Of a stretch of 64,000 nt of DNA, positions 38,083 through 45,565 are shown piece after piece. The position numbers and the translations under genes are program-made. Numbering within the stretch: position 1 is the first letter of the stretch; each line of letters opens with the position of its first letter. A model generated the notes under the pieces. It worked only from the letters and a program-made list of their open reading frames with translations. It was not told the DNA's origin and searched no databases. Location: NCBI RefSeq assembly GCF_036346295.1, contig NZ_CP107819.1:1674001-1738000 (forward strand). The letters are read 5' to 3'. This DNA is from Streptomyces sp. NBC_00536. Its GTDB lineage: Bacteria > Actinomycetota > Actinomycetes > Streptomycetales > Streptomycetaceae.

Positions 38083-38167
38083 GGAGGGCCGGGAGAGGGT
38101 TTCGTAACCGCCGTTTAACGCAGGGGTCTTGCGCGCTCCACCCGCTTACCGCAAAGGTACGCCCCAC

Positions 38168-38176
38168 AACCATTGC
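38168..38176 (+). promoter_or_regulatory. Second AACCATTGC site, upstream of the permease
   Basis: AACCATTGC lies 17 bp upstream of the permease ATG. It is identical to the site at 37294-37302. See that entry. Confidence 0.35.
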
Positions 38177-38193
38177 CCTAGGCAGGAGCGCAC

Positions 38194-39678
38194 ATGGCCG
38201 ACGACCTCGATGCCCGGCTGACCAAAGCCGGACCCGGACCCACTCCGTCCCCCGATGGCGGGGACGGCGCCGGGGACGACTACCTGGAACGCCGCACCCT
38301 GCGCCGCGGCAGCGCCGGCTGGCTGCTGCTCACCGGTCTCGGCGTCGCCTACGTCGTCTCCGGAGACTTCTCCGGCTGGAACGTCGGCCTGAGCAAGGGC
38401 GGCTTCGGCGGCCTCGCCATCGCCACCGTCCTCATGGGCGCCATGTACGCCTGCCTGGTCTTCTCCCTCGCCGAACTCTCCACCATCCTGCCCACCGCGG
38501 GCGGCGGCTACGGCTTCGCCCGGCGCGCGCTGGGCCCCTGGGGCGGCTTCCTCACCGGTACCGCCATCCTCATCGAGTACATCCTCGCCCCGGCCGCGAT
38601 CGTCATCTTCATCGGCGACTACGTCGAATCCCTCGGCCTGTTCGGACTCACCTCCAGCTGGCCCGTCTACCTCGGCTGCTTCGTGATCTTCATCGGCGTG
38701 CACCTGTGGGGCGTGGGCGAGGCGCTGCGCTTCAGCCTCGTCGTCACCGCGATAGCCGTCGCCGCCCTGCTGATCTTCGCCTTCGGCGCCCTCACCGACT
38801 TCTCCGTGAGCGGCCTCGACGACATCGCCGTCGACACGGCCGCGGCCGGCTCCAGCTCCTGGCTGCCCTACGGAGTCCTGGGCATCTGGGCCGCGTTCCC
38901 CTTCGGCATGTGGTTCTTCCTCGGCGTCGAAGGCGTACCGCTCGCGGCCGAGGAGGCCAAGGACCCGGTCCGCTCCATGCCGAAGGCCCTCGCCATCTCC
39001 ATGGGCATCCTGGCCCTGCTCGCCCTGATCACCTTCTTCGCCGCGACCGGCGCGCAGGGTGCGGACGCGGTCAAGGACGCGGGCAACCCGCTCGTCGTGG
39101 CGCTGGAGGGGACGGGCGGCCCGACCCCCCTGAGCCGGTTCGTCAACTACGCGGGCCTGGCCGGGCTGGTGGCCTCCTTCTTCTCCCTCATCTACGCCGG
39201 TTCGCGCCAGCTCTTCGCCCTCTCCCGCGCGGGCTACCTGCCCCGCTTCCTCTCCCTGACCAGCAGCCGCAAGGCCCCCTACCTCGGCCTGGTCATCCCC
39301 GGCGCGATCGGCTTCGCGCTCGCCGCGGCCACCGGCGACGGGGCCCGGATGCTCAACATCGCCGTCTTCGGCGCGACCATCTCGTACGCCCTGATGGCGC
39401 TCTCGCACATCGTGCTGCGCCGCCGGGAGCCGGACCTGGAACGCCCGTACCGCACGCCGGGCGGAGTGGTCACCTCGACGGTGGCCTTCGTACTCGCCCT
39501 GTCGGCCCTGGTCGCCACCTTCCTGGTGGACAAGGACGCGGCATTCATCGCACTCGCCGTGTACGCCGTCGCCCTCGCCTACTTCGCGTTCTACAGTCGG
39601 CACCACCTGGTGGCCTCGGCGCCCGAGGAGGAGTTCGCGGCTCTGGCGGCAGCCGAGGCGGAACTGACCCGGGACTGA
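38194..39678 (+). CDS. APC-family ethanolamine permease
   Basis: A 494-residue amino acid-polyamine-organocation transporter with about 12 membrane helices. The first, WLLLTGLGVAYVVSGDFSGWNVGLSKGGFGGLAIATVLMGAMYACLVFSLAELSTILPTAGGGYGFARRALGPWGGFLTG, is characteristic of the Eat (ethanolamine permease) subgroup. A 40-residue hydrophilic N-terminus and an Ala/Glu-rich C-terminal tail lie in the cytoplasm. Position between the FadR gene and the amidotransferase-like hydrolase, in one rightward operon, supports uptake of ethanolamine for the GlnA4 route. Other amines are possible. Confidence 0.85.
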   Translation: MADDLDARLTKAGPGPTPSPDGGDGAGDDYLERRTLRRGSAGWLLLTGLGVAYVVSGDFSGWNVGLSKGGFGGLAIATVLMGAMYACLVFSLAELSTILPTAGGGYGFARRALGPWGGFLTGTAILIEYILAPAAIVIFIGDYVESLGLFGLTSSWPVYLGCFVIFIGVHLWGVGEALRFSLVVTAIAVAALLIFAFGALTDFSVSGLDDIAVDTAAAGSSSWLPYGVLGIWAAFPFGMWFFLGVEGVPLAAEEAKDPVRSMPKALAISMGILALLALITFFAATGAQGADAVKDAGNPLVVALEGTGGPTPLSRFVNYAGLAGLVASFFSLIYAGSRQLFALSRAGYLPRFLSLTSSRKAPYLGLVIPGAIGFALAAATGDGARMLNIAVFGATISYALMALSHIVLRRREPDLERPYRTPGGVVTSTVAFVLALSALVATFLVDKDAAFIALAVYAVALAYFAFYSRHHLVASAPEEEFAALAAAEAELTRD

Positions 39679-39720
39679 CACGCTCGTCCCATCCGTTGCT
39701 CTTCTCTGGAGGTAGGCACC

Positions 39721-40428
39721 GTGCCCAGGCCGCTCATCGGCATCACCACCTATGTGGAGGCGTCCACCCGTTACGGCGCGTGGGACCTCCCGACCGCCCT
39801 CGTACCCACCGGGTACTACGAGCTCGTCCAGGCGTCCGGCGGCACCGCGGTGCTGCTCCCGCCGGACGAACCCGGGGAGGCGGCCGCGGTCCTGAGCCGA
39901 CTGGACGGCCTGGTCGTCGCGGGCGGCCCCGATGTGGACCCGGTCCACTACGGAGCCCCCCGCGACCCCCGTACGGGCGCCCCCGCGACCGTGCGCGACG
40001 CCTGGGAACTCGCCCTGATCCGGGCCGCCCTGGCCGAGGGCACCCCGCTGCTCGGGATCTGCCGGGGCATGCAGGCGCTGAACGTGGCCCTGGGCGGGAC
40101 GCTCGTCCAGCACATCGACGGGCACGCGGGGGTTCCGGGGCCGGTGGCCTGGCACGCGGTGCGGCCGGTGCCGGGGACGCGGTACGGGGGGCTGGTGCCG
40201 GAGGTGGCCGAGGTGCCGACGTACCACCACCAGTGCGTGGACCGGCTGGGGGCGGGCCTGATCGCCTCCGCGCACGCGATGGACGGGACGGTGGAGGCCA
40301 TCGAGCTCCCGGCCGACGACGCCGCCTGGGCCCTGGGCGTCCAGTGGCACCCCGAACGCGACAAGGACACCCGCGTCATGTCCGCCCTGATCACCGCCGC
40401 CACCCGCATCCCGGCCACCCTCCCCTGA
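39721..40428 (+). CDS. Gamma-glutamyl hydrolase-type class I amidotransferase (PuuD-like)
   Basis: A 235-residue peptidase C26 family enzyme with the full triad: nucleophile Cys114 in LLGICRGMQALNVALGGTLVQH, and His210 and Glu212 in QWHPERD. MPRPLIGITTYVEASTRYGAWDLP is the typical start of gamma-glutamyl-gamma-aminobutyrate hydrolases. In this cluster it would split gamma-glutamylglycine to glutamate and glycine, the last step of the proposed route; the activity is inferred. GTG start after GGAGGTAGG. It follows the permease by 42 bp and ends at the second repeat cluster. Confidence 0.87.
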   Translation: MPRPLIGITTYVEASTRYGAWDLPTALVPTGYYELVQASGGTAVLLPPDEPGEAAAVLSRLDGLVVAGGPDVDPVHYGAPRDPRTGAPATVRDAWELALIRAALAEGTPLLGICRGMQALNVALGGTLVQHIDGHAGVPGPVAWHAVRPVPGTRYGGLVPEVAEVPTYHHQCVDRLGAGLIASAHAMDGTVEAIELPADDAAWALGVQWHPERDKDTRVMSALITAATRIPATLP

Positions 40429-40439
40429 CCCCGGCCCCC

Positions 40440-40800
40440 TCCGGGCGCGCCTCAAACGCCGACGAGGCTGCTTCGCCCCTCCATGACGGCCGGCACCACC
40501 CGCTGCGCCTCCGGCGGGCCCTCAAACGCCGGGCAGGCTGAATTTGCCCGGCATCACCCGGGGCGGCCGCCCCGAAGGCCAAGATCCGCAGCACCGGCCG
40601 TTGCGCCCCTGGCAGGCCCTCAAACGCCGGGCGGGCTGAATCGCCCGCCCGGCCCGGCCGCCGACGGCCGACAGCAGCCAATTCCAGCCCCGCCGGCGTT
40701 TGAGGCGCCGCCGGAGGCAACAAGCCCCAGCGGGCCCGAAGCGGCACCCGCCCCACCAGGGGCACCCCCAGCCCCGCCGGCGATTGAGGCGGGCCAGGGG
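40440..40800. repeat. Second cluster of GC-rich interspersed repeats
   Basis: Five copies lie in the 389-bp convergent gap: reverse cores at about 40448-40475, 40507-40543, and 40611-40638; forward cores at 40684-40707 and about 40765-40792. The arrangement (reverse copies left, forward copies right) gives large potential stem-loops in either transcript. Two of the copies match the 30-kb cluster exactly over 37 and 28 bases, and the forward copy at 40684 is identical over 24 bases to the one in the PP2C gene. No gene is present in this gap. Confidence 0.9.
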
Positions 40801-40817
40801 GCGGGACGGGCGCGGGG

Positions 40818-41777
40818 TCAGGACGGGGTGCCGCGGGTCAGGGAGAGGAGGTCGCGGGCCGGGCCCGCGGGTCGGGTGCCGGCGGGCCAGACGGCCCGCA
40901 GCGACCGCCCCAGCGGCTGCCCGGTGACCGAGACCGCCACCAGCCGCCGCCCGGCCAGTTCCTCCCGCACCGCCAGCTCGGAGAGCACGCACGGCCCCGC
41001 CCCGCTGACGGCCGCCGCCTTGACCGCCGTGGTCGAGGCGAGTTCGAGCAGCGGCCGCGCCAGCCCCCCGCTCCCGGCCAGCGCCGCGTCCAGCACCTGC
41101 CGCGTGCCCGACCCGCGTTCCCGCAGGATCAGCGGGGTCGCGGCCAGTTCGGCGGCCGTCACCTCACCGGACCGCCGCCGTGCCCACGGGTGGGTGGGGG
41201 CGACCGCCACCACCAGCCGGTCCTGGGCGATGACCACCGCGTCCAGCCCGTCCGGCACGGCCAGCCCTTCGACGAAGCCGAGGTCCGCCTCGCGCGCGAG
41301 CACCCGTTCCGCGACCAGCGCCGAGTTGTCGGCCTGGAGGGACACCGCCGTGCCGGGCCGGGCCGCCCGCAGGGCGATCAGCCAGCCGGGCAGCAGGTAT
41401 TCGGCGATGGTCATGCTGGCCGCCACCCGCAGCCGCGAGTCCCGTGCCCCCCGTAGCGCCTGGGCCCCCGCGTCGAAGGCTTCCGCCGCCTCCACGATCC
41501 GGCGCGCCCAGTCGGTGACGAGCGCGCCCTGCGCGGTGAGCGTGGAGCCGCGCGGCGTACGGTCCACCAGCGCCACCCCCAGCCGGGCCTCCATCGCCCG
41601 GATCCGGCTGCTCGCGGCGGGCTGGGTGATGCCCACTTCCCGCGCGGCGGCGCCCAGGCTGCCGACGCGCGCCACCGCGATCAGCAGTTCCAGCGCGCCC
41701 AGGTCCGGCACCCGGTGCGAGAGCGGAACCACCACGCGTTCGCCATGTCCGCCGCTGACGCCCTCGTCTCCAGTCAT
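40818..41777 (-). CDS. LysR-type transcriptional regulator
   Basis: A 319-residue LTTR. The winged HTH (residues 26-85) includes LELLIAVARVGSLGAAAREVGITQPAASSRIRAMEARLGVALVDR. The effector domain shows SRLRVAASMTIAEYLLPGWLIALRAARPGTAVSL and a CbbR-like layout, as in regulators of carboxylate or sulfur metabolism. It is divergent from the TDT exporter gene with a 70 bp gap. ATG 41777 is part of the operator palindrome (41775-41791) and follows a -10-like TAAACT by 6 bases, suggesting a leaderless, autorepressed transcript. Confidence 0.88.
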   Translation of the reverse strand: MTGDEGVSGGHGERVVVPLSHRVPDLGALELLIAVARVGSLGAAAREVGITQPAASSRIRAMEARLGVALVDRTPRGSTLTAQGALVTDWARRIVEAAEAFDAGAQALRGARDSRLRVAASMTIAEYLLPGWLIALRAARPGTAVSLQADNSALVAERVLAREADLGFVEGLAVPDGLDAVVIAQDRLVVAVAPTHPWARRRSGEVTAAELAATPLILRERGSGTRQVLDAALAGSGGLARPLLELASTTAVKAAAVSGAGPCVLSELAVREELAGRRLVAVSVTGQPLGRSLRAVWPAGTRPAGPARDLLSLTRGTPS

Positions 41778-41791
41778 AAGGTCAGTTTATG
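41775..41791. promoter_or_regulatory. LysR box overlapping the lysR start codon
   Basis: CATAAGGTCAGTTTATG is a perfect CATAA-N7-TTATG inverted repeat that contains the ATAA-N7-TTAT pattern of LysR binding sites. It also covers the lysR ATG and its TAAACT -10-like box. An overlapping AGGTCA/TGACCT repeat follows at 41779-41795. Binding is inferred. Confidence 0.6.
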
Positions 41792-41847
41792 ACCTCATAG
41801 CAAGGCGACCCCTGCCGTCCACCCCGACCCGGGCGCACTCTGGATTC

Positions 41848-42993
41848 ATGGCCACCATCTCGCACCCCCGCCCCACCGCCCACCAGGCACCCCAGGCCCC
41901 CGGAACCGCCACCACCCCCCGGCGCCCGTTCTCCGCCCTGCGTCACCTCGGCCCGAACTGGTACGCCTCCGTCATGGGCACGGCGATCATCGCCAACGCC
42001 GGTGCGACCCTCCCCTACCAGCTCCCCGGCCAGCGGGTGGCCTGCCAGGCCGTCTGGGCCCTGTCCGCGGCCCTCCTGCTCGTCCTGCTCACCGCCCGCG
42101 GCGGCCACTGGCTGCACCACCGCGACCAGGCCCGCGCCCACCTGCTGGACCCCGCCATGGCCCCCTTCTACGGCTGCCTGTCGATGGCCCTGCTCGCGGT
42201 CGGCGGCGGCACCCTGATCGTCGGCAAGGACCTCATCGGGATGCCCGCCGCGATCGCCGCGGACACCGTGCTCTTCACCGCCGGTACCGCGATCGGCCTG
42301 GCGATGGCCGTGACCGTGCCCTACCTGATGGTGGTCCGGCACAAGGTGGAGCCCTCCCAGGCCTCCCCCGTCTGGCTGCTGCCCCTGGTCTCCCCCATGG
42401 TCTCGGCCGCGCTCGGCCCCCTGCTGATACCCCACCTGCCCGAGGGGCAGCCCCGTGAGGCGATGCTGCTGGCCTGCTACGCGATGTTCGGCGTCAGCCT
42501 GCTCGCCACCCTGCTGATGCTCCCCCTGGTCTTCGGCCGGCTGATCATGCAGGGGCCCCTGCCCCTCGCGCTCACCCCCACCCTGTTCCTGGTCCTGGGT
42601 CCCCTGGGGCAGTCCACCACCGCCGTGAACCAGCTCGCCGACATGGCTCCCCGGTCGATCGGGGCGCCCTACGCCGAGGGCCTCGGCGCCTTCGCCGTCG
42701 TCTACGGGGTCCCCGTCATGGGATTCGCCCTGCTGTGGCTCGCGCTCGCCGTCGCCATGCTGGTCCGGGCGGCCCGGCGCGGCATGGGCTTCGCGATGAC
42801 CTGGTGGGCCCTGACCTTCCCCATCGGCACCTGTGTCACCGGCGCGGCGGGCCTGGCCCGGCACACCGGGCTGGACGCCTTCGCCTGGCTGGCCGCTGCC
42901 CTGTTCGTCCTGCTGGTCGGTGCCTGGCTGACCGCCGCGTTCCACACCCTGCGCGGCCTCGCCGCCGGCCGCCTGCTGGCCGCCCCCCGCTAG
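41848..42993 (+). CDS. TDT/SLAC1-family transporter (tellurite-resistance/dicarboxylate or sulfite exporter)
   Basis: A 381-residue membrane protein with about 10 helices of the TehA/Ssu1/Mae1 family. The opening LRHLGPNWYASVMGTAIIANAG is typical, with a short Pro-rich tail before it; later FLVLGPLGQSTTAVNQLADMAP and GAPYAEGLGAFAVVYGVPVMGFALLWLALA. These proteins export C4-dicarboxylates, sulfite or act as anion channels; the substrate is not determined. The gene begins at ATG 41848; the same frame remains open far upstream through the antisense of the LysR gene, which is not coding. Probably controlled by the divergent LysR protein. Confidence 0.87.
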   Translation: MATISHPRPTAHQAPQAPGTATTPRRPFSALRHLGPNWYASVMGTAIIANAGATLPYQLPGQRVACQAVWALSAALLLVLLTARGGHWLHHRDQARAHLLDPAMAPFYGCLSMALLAVGGGTLIVGKDLIGMPAAIAADTVLFTAGTAIGLAMAVTVPYLMVVRHKVEPSQASPVWLLPLVSPMVSAALGPLLIPHLPEGQPREAMLLACYAMFGVSLLATLLMLPLVFGRLIMQGPLPLALTPTLFLVLGPLGQSTTAVNQLADMAPRSIGAPYAEGLGAFAVVYGVPVMGFALLWLALAVAMLVRAARRGMGFAMTWWALTFPIGTCVTGAAGLARHTGLDAFAWLAAALFVLLVGAWLTAAFHTLRGLAAGRLLAAPR

Positions 42994-43003
42994 AAGCGGC
43001 GTA

Positions 43004-43744
43004 CTAGAACCGGCGCGCCGCCCGCAACGCCTCCCCCAGCACCACCGGAGCCTCCGCCAGGGAGGGCCCGTACCAGGTCAGGTGCCGGCCGCTGACGAGG
43101 GCGGCGGGCAGACCGGGGAAGGCCTCCGGGCCGTCCCCGGCGCCGAACCGGTAAGGCTCGTCCGGCAGCACCACCAGGTCGCAGCCCGCGGCGCGCAGCT
43201 CCTCCGCCGGCACCCGCGGATACCGCTCGGCGTGATCGGCGTACGCGTTGCGCACCCCGAGGCGGGCCAGCAGATCGCCCGCGAAGGTGTCCCGGCCCAG
43301 CACCATCCAGGGCCGCCGCCACACCGGTACGAACGCGCTCCACGCGCCCACCGGCTGCGCCCGCGCCCACGCGGCCCCGGCGTCCGCCAGCCAGCCGGGC
43401 CGGGCCAGCCCGAGGCCGTCGGTGAAGAGGCCTTCCAGCTCCCGCAGCGCGCCGGGCAGGTCGCGGATCTCGGTGACCAGGACCCGTAGCCCGGCGGCGC
43501 GCAGGGCGTCGAGGTCCGGGGCCCGGTTCTCCTCCTCGTTGGCGAGGACGAGATCCGGGCGCAGCGCCACGACGGCGGGCACGTCCGGGTTCTTCGTGCC
43601 GCCGATCCGCACCGCCGCACCGAGGTCCGCGGGGTGCGTGCACCAGTCGGTGACGCCCACCAGCAGCCCCGGCGCGCTCACCGCGACCGCCTCGGTCAGG
43701 GAGGGCACCAGGGAGACGACGCGGGGGCCCCGGACGCCGGTCAG
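43004..43744 (-). CDS. Cobalamin-binding-like (BtuF/helical backbone metal receptor) protein, start uncertain
   Basis: The frame encodes a periplasmic-binding fold of the BtuF type: RVVSLVPSLTEAVAVSAPGLLVGVTDWCTHPAD, RIGGTKNPDVPAVVALRPDLVLANEEENR, and AGDLLARLGVRNAYADHAERYPRVPAEELRAAGCDLVVLPDEPY. It has no signal peptide, as is common for actinomycete members, so it probably acts in the cytoplasm. The conserved RVVSLVPS strand lies directly after the upstream regulator's stop; the only candidate there is a CTG (43744) forming CTGA with that stop. Upstream ATG/GTG starts would overlap the regulator by more than 100 bp and a later GTG (43708) would delete the first strand. Cobalamin or another ligand is inferred. 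Confidence 0.75.
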   Translation of the reverse strand: MTGVRGPRVVSLVPSLTEAVAVSAPGLLVGVTDWCTHPADLGAAVRIGGTKNPDVPAVVALRPDLVLANEEENRAPDLDALRAAGLRVLVTEIRDLPGALRELEGLFTDGLGLARPGWLADAGAAWARAQPVGAWSAFVPVWRRPWMVLGRDTFAGDLLARLGVRNAYADHAERYPRVPAEELRAAGCDLVVLPDEPYRFGAGDGPEAFPGLPAALVSGRHLTWYGPSLAEAPVVLGEALRAARRF

Positions 43745-44334
43745 TGTTCCGGCGAGGGGGGTTCGGAGGTGGCGTGGATGTGGTCGCCGACGGCGACGAC
43801 GAGGAGCTTGGTGTCCTCGGTCATGGCCCGCCAGCGGTGCCGCACCCCGCCGGAGAGGAACAGCGCGTCGCCGCACTCCAGCCGGTACGCCCGCCCCTCG
43901 GCCTCGACCTGGCAGGACCCGGAGACCACGTACATCAACTCGTCGTTGCGGTGCTGGTACTCGCGGCCCGCGTCCCGGTCCCCGGTGAACTCCAGGGCGT
44001 GCAGCTGGTGGTGTCCGCGCACCAGGGGGCGTACGCCCGGCGCCGGGTCCAGGCCGTCGTCATCGGCGGCGCTGACGAGGTCGACCGTGCGCGCCGTGTC
44101 GGACGCGGCCAGCAGTTCGACGGCCGTGGTCTCCAGCGCGTCCGCGACCCGTTCCAGGGAGCGCATGCTGGGCCGGGCCCGTTCGTTCTCTATCTGGCTC
44201 AGGAAGGGCACCGAAAGTCCGCTGCGCGCCGAGACGGCGGCGAGGGTGAGCCGCAGCGCGCGGCGCCGCTTGCGCACGGCCACGCCCACCCGGAGCGGTT
44301 CCTTGGTGTCCCTTTCCTTTTCCTTGTCGTCCAT
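43741..44334 (-). CDS. XRE-family regulator with cupin sensor domain
   Basis: A 197-residue regulator. The Cro/C1-type HTH covers about residues 15-70: RVGVAVRKRRRALRLTLAAVSARSGLSVPFLSQIENERARPSMRSLERVADAL. The C-terminal cupin_2 domain has HRNDELMYVVSGSCQVEAEGRAYRLECGDALFLSGGVRHRW, whose histidines bind metal and a small ligand. ATG 44334 is chosen, with GGGAGGG 10 bases upstream; an ATG at 44367 lacks a binding site. It overlaps the next gene by a CTGA junction, so it may regulate that cobalamin-binding-like protein's expression. Confidence 0.85.
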   Translation of the reverse strand: MDDKEKERDTKEPLRVGVAVRKRRRALRLTLAAVSARSGLSVPFLSQIENERARPSMRSLERVADALETTAVELLAASDTARTVDLVSAADDDGLDPAPGVRPLVRGHHQLHALEFTGDRDAGREYQHRNDELMYVVSGSCQVEAEGRAYRLECGDALFLSGGVRHRWRAMTEDTKLLVVAVGDHIHATSEPPSPEH

Positions 44335-44371
44335 GGCGGGGCTGCCCTCCCCTTGTCCGTCGCACATAGGT

Positions 44372-44384
44372 GTGCTGTAAGCAC
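44372..44384 (-). promoter_or_regulatory. Small palindrome upstream of the cupin regulator
   Basis: GTGCT-GTA-AGCAC (44372-44384) is a perfect 5-bp inverted repeat within AAGGTGCTTACAGCACACCT (minus strand), 40 bp before ATG 44334. It could be a regulator binding site. The rest of the 249-bp gap to 44583 shows no gene or clear structure. Confidence 0.3.
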
Positions 44385-44583
44385 CTTACGCAGCATCGGC
44401 CTCGCGCACCGCTCGCACGACCCGACCGTACCGGGGCACCGGCGAATTCCGAGCGGTATTCCAGTGACGGATGGTCGCGTTCCGGCCGTGGCCGGTCGCG
44501 GTGGGTGACGGAAGTGGCGCAGGGTGCCCGTGGGCGCCCGTGGGTACCGGTGGCTGTCAGTGGACTGCGGCATCATCGTCAGC

Positions 44584-45504
44584 GTGACCCGACGCCTGAT
44601 GCTCCTCGACACCGCTTCCCTGTACTACCGCGCCTACTTCGGCGTTCCGGACTCCGTCCGGGCGCCCGACGGGACCCCCGTCAACGCCGTGCGCGGGCTC
44701 CTCGACTTCATCGGACGCCTGGTCCAGGACCACCGGCCGGACGATCTGGTGGCCTGCATGGACGCGGACTGGCGGCCGCACTGGCGGGTGGAGCTGATCC
44801 CCTCGTACAAGGCGCACCGCGTCGCCGTGGAGACGGAGACCGGTCCCGACGAGGAGGAGACCCCGGACACCCTGGCCCCGCAGGTCCCCATCATCGAGGC
44901 CGCGCTCGACGCCTTCGGCATCGCCCGGGTGGGCGTCGCGGGCTACGAGGCGGATGACGTGATCGGCACCCTGACCGCGCGGGCCACCGGCCCGGTGGAC
45001 ATCGTCACCGGCGACCGGGACCTCTACCAGCTGGTGGACGACGCGAAGGCACGGCGCGTGCTGTACCCGCTGAAGGGCGTCGGCACCCTCCAGGTGACCG
45101 ACGAGGCGTGGCTGCGCGAAAAGTACGGAGTGGACGGCCCCGGTTACGCCGACTTGGCATTGTTGCGCGGCGATCCGAGCGACGGCCTTCCGGGGGTCCC
45201 CGGAGTGGGTGAGAAGACCGCCGCGAAACTGCTCGACGCCTACGGTGACCTGGCCGGAATCCTCGCAGCGGTGGCCGATCCGACGTCGAAACTGACCCCC
45301 ACGCAGCGCAAGCGGCTGGATGAGGCCCGGCCGTACCTCGCGGTGGCCCCCAAGGTGGTCCAGGTGGCCCGTGACGTGCCGCTTCCCGCCTTCGACCCGG
45401 CGCTTCCGGCCGCCCCGGCGCACCAGGACGTGGTGGACGCACTTGGTCACCGATGGGGCCTGGGCGGCGCAGTTGCGCGGCTCACCACCGCACTTCGACC
45501 CTGA
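44584..45504 (+). CDS. 5'-3' exonuclease (FEN/PolI N-terminal family)
   Basis: A 306-residue protein corresponding to the 5'-nuclease domain of DNA polymerase I without the polymerase. Acid residues for metal binding are visible: MLLDTASLYYRAYFG, GYEADDVIGTLTARA, DIVTGDRDLYQLVDD, and the H3TH region LLRGDPSDGLPGVPGVGEKTAAKLLDAYGDLAGIL. It removes RNA primers or flaps during lagging-strand synthesis or repair; its separation from a polymerase is usual for the actinomycete stand-alone version. GTG 44584 is preferred over upstream codons because homologues begin (V/M)TRRLMLLD. It precedes an iron-regulated gene by 61 bp but is unlikely to share its control. Confidence 0.9.
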   Translation: MTRRLMLLDTASLYYRAYFGVPDSVRAPDGTPVNAVRGLLDFIGRLVQDHRPDDLVACMDADWRPHWRVELIPSYKAHRVAVETETGPDEEETPDTLAPQVPIIEAALDAFGIARVGVAGYEADDVIGTLTARATGPVDIVTGDRDLYQLVDDAKARRVLYPLKGVGTLQVTDEAWLREKYGVDGPGYADLALLRGDPSDGLPGVPGVGEKTAAKLLDAYGDLAGILAAVADPTSKLTPTQRKRLDEARPYLAVAPKVVQVARDVPLPAFDPALPAAPAHQDVVDALGHRWGLGGAVARLTTALRP

Positions 45505-45510
45505 GGTGGT

Positions 45511-45530
45511 AACTTAGGTAATCCTAAGTT
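45511..45530 (+). promoter_or_regulatory. DtxR/DmdR-type iron box
   Basis: AACTTAGGTAATCCTAAGTT has 8-bp arms around a 4-bp centre. It keeps TTAGGT and CCTAA half sites and matches the DmdR/IdeR 19-mer at 12 of 19 positions. Placed 36 bp before the siderophore-interacting protein gene, it suggests repression by iron-bound DmdR. Confidence 0.65.
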
Positions 45531-45565
45531 TCAGGGGAAGCATCACGGGACACCGGGGAGACGCC

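Noticed and set aside
37299..40541. Plus-strand open frame of about 1,080 codons
   Set aside because: It overlaps the FadR, permease and hydrolase genes in a different frame and has biased composition without motifs.
40483..41847. In-frame upstream extension of the TDT transporter gene (about 450 codons)
   Set aside because: It runs through the repeat cluster and antisense of lysR, with no ribosome binding site, and the family starts at ATG 41848.
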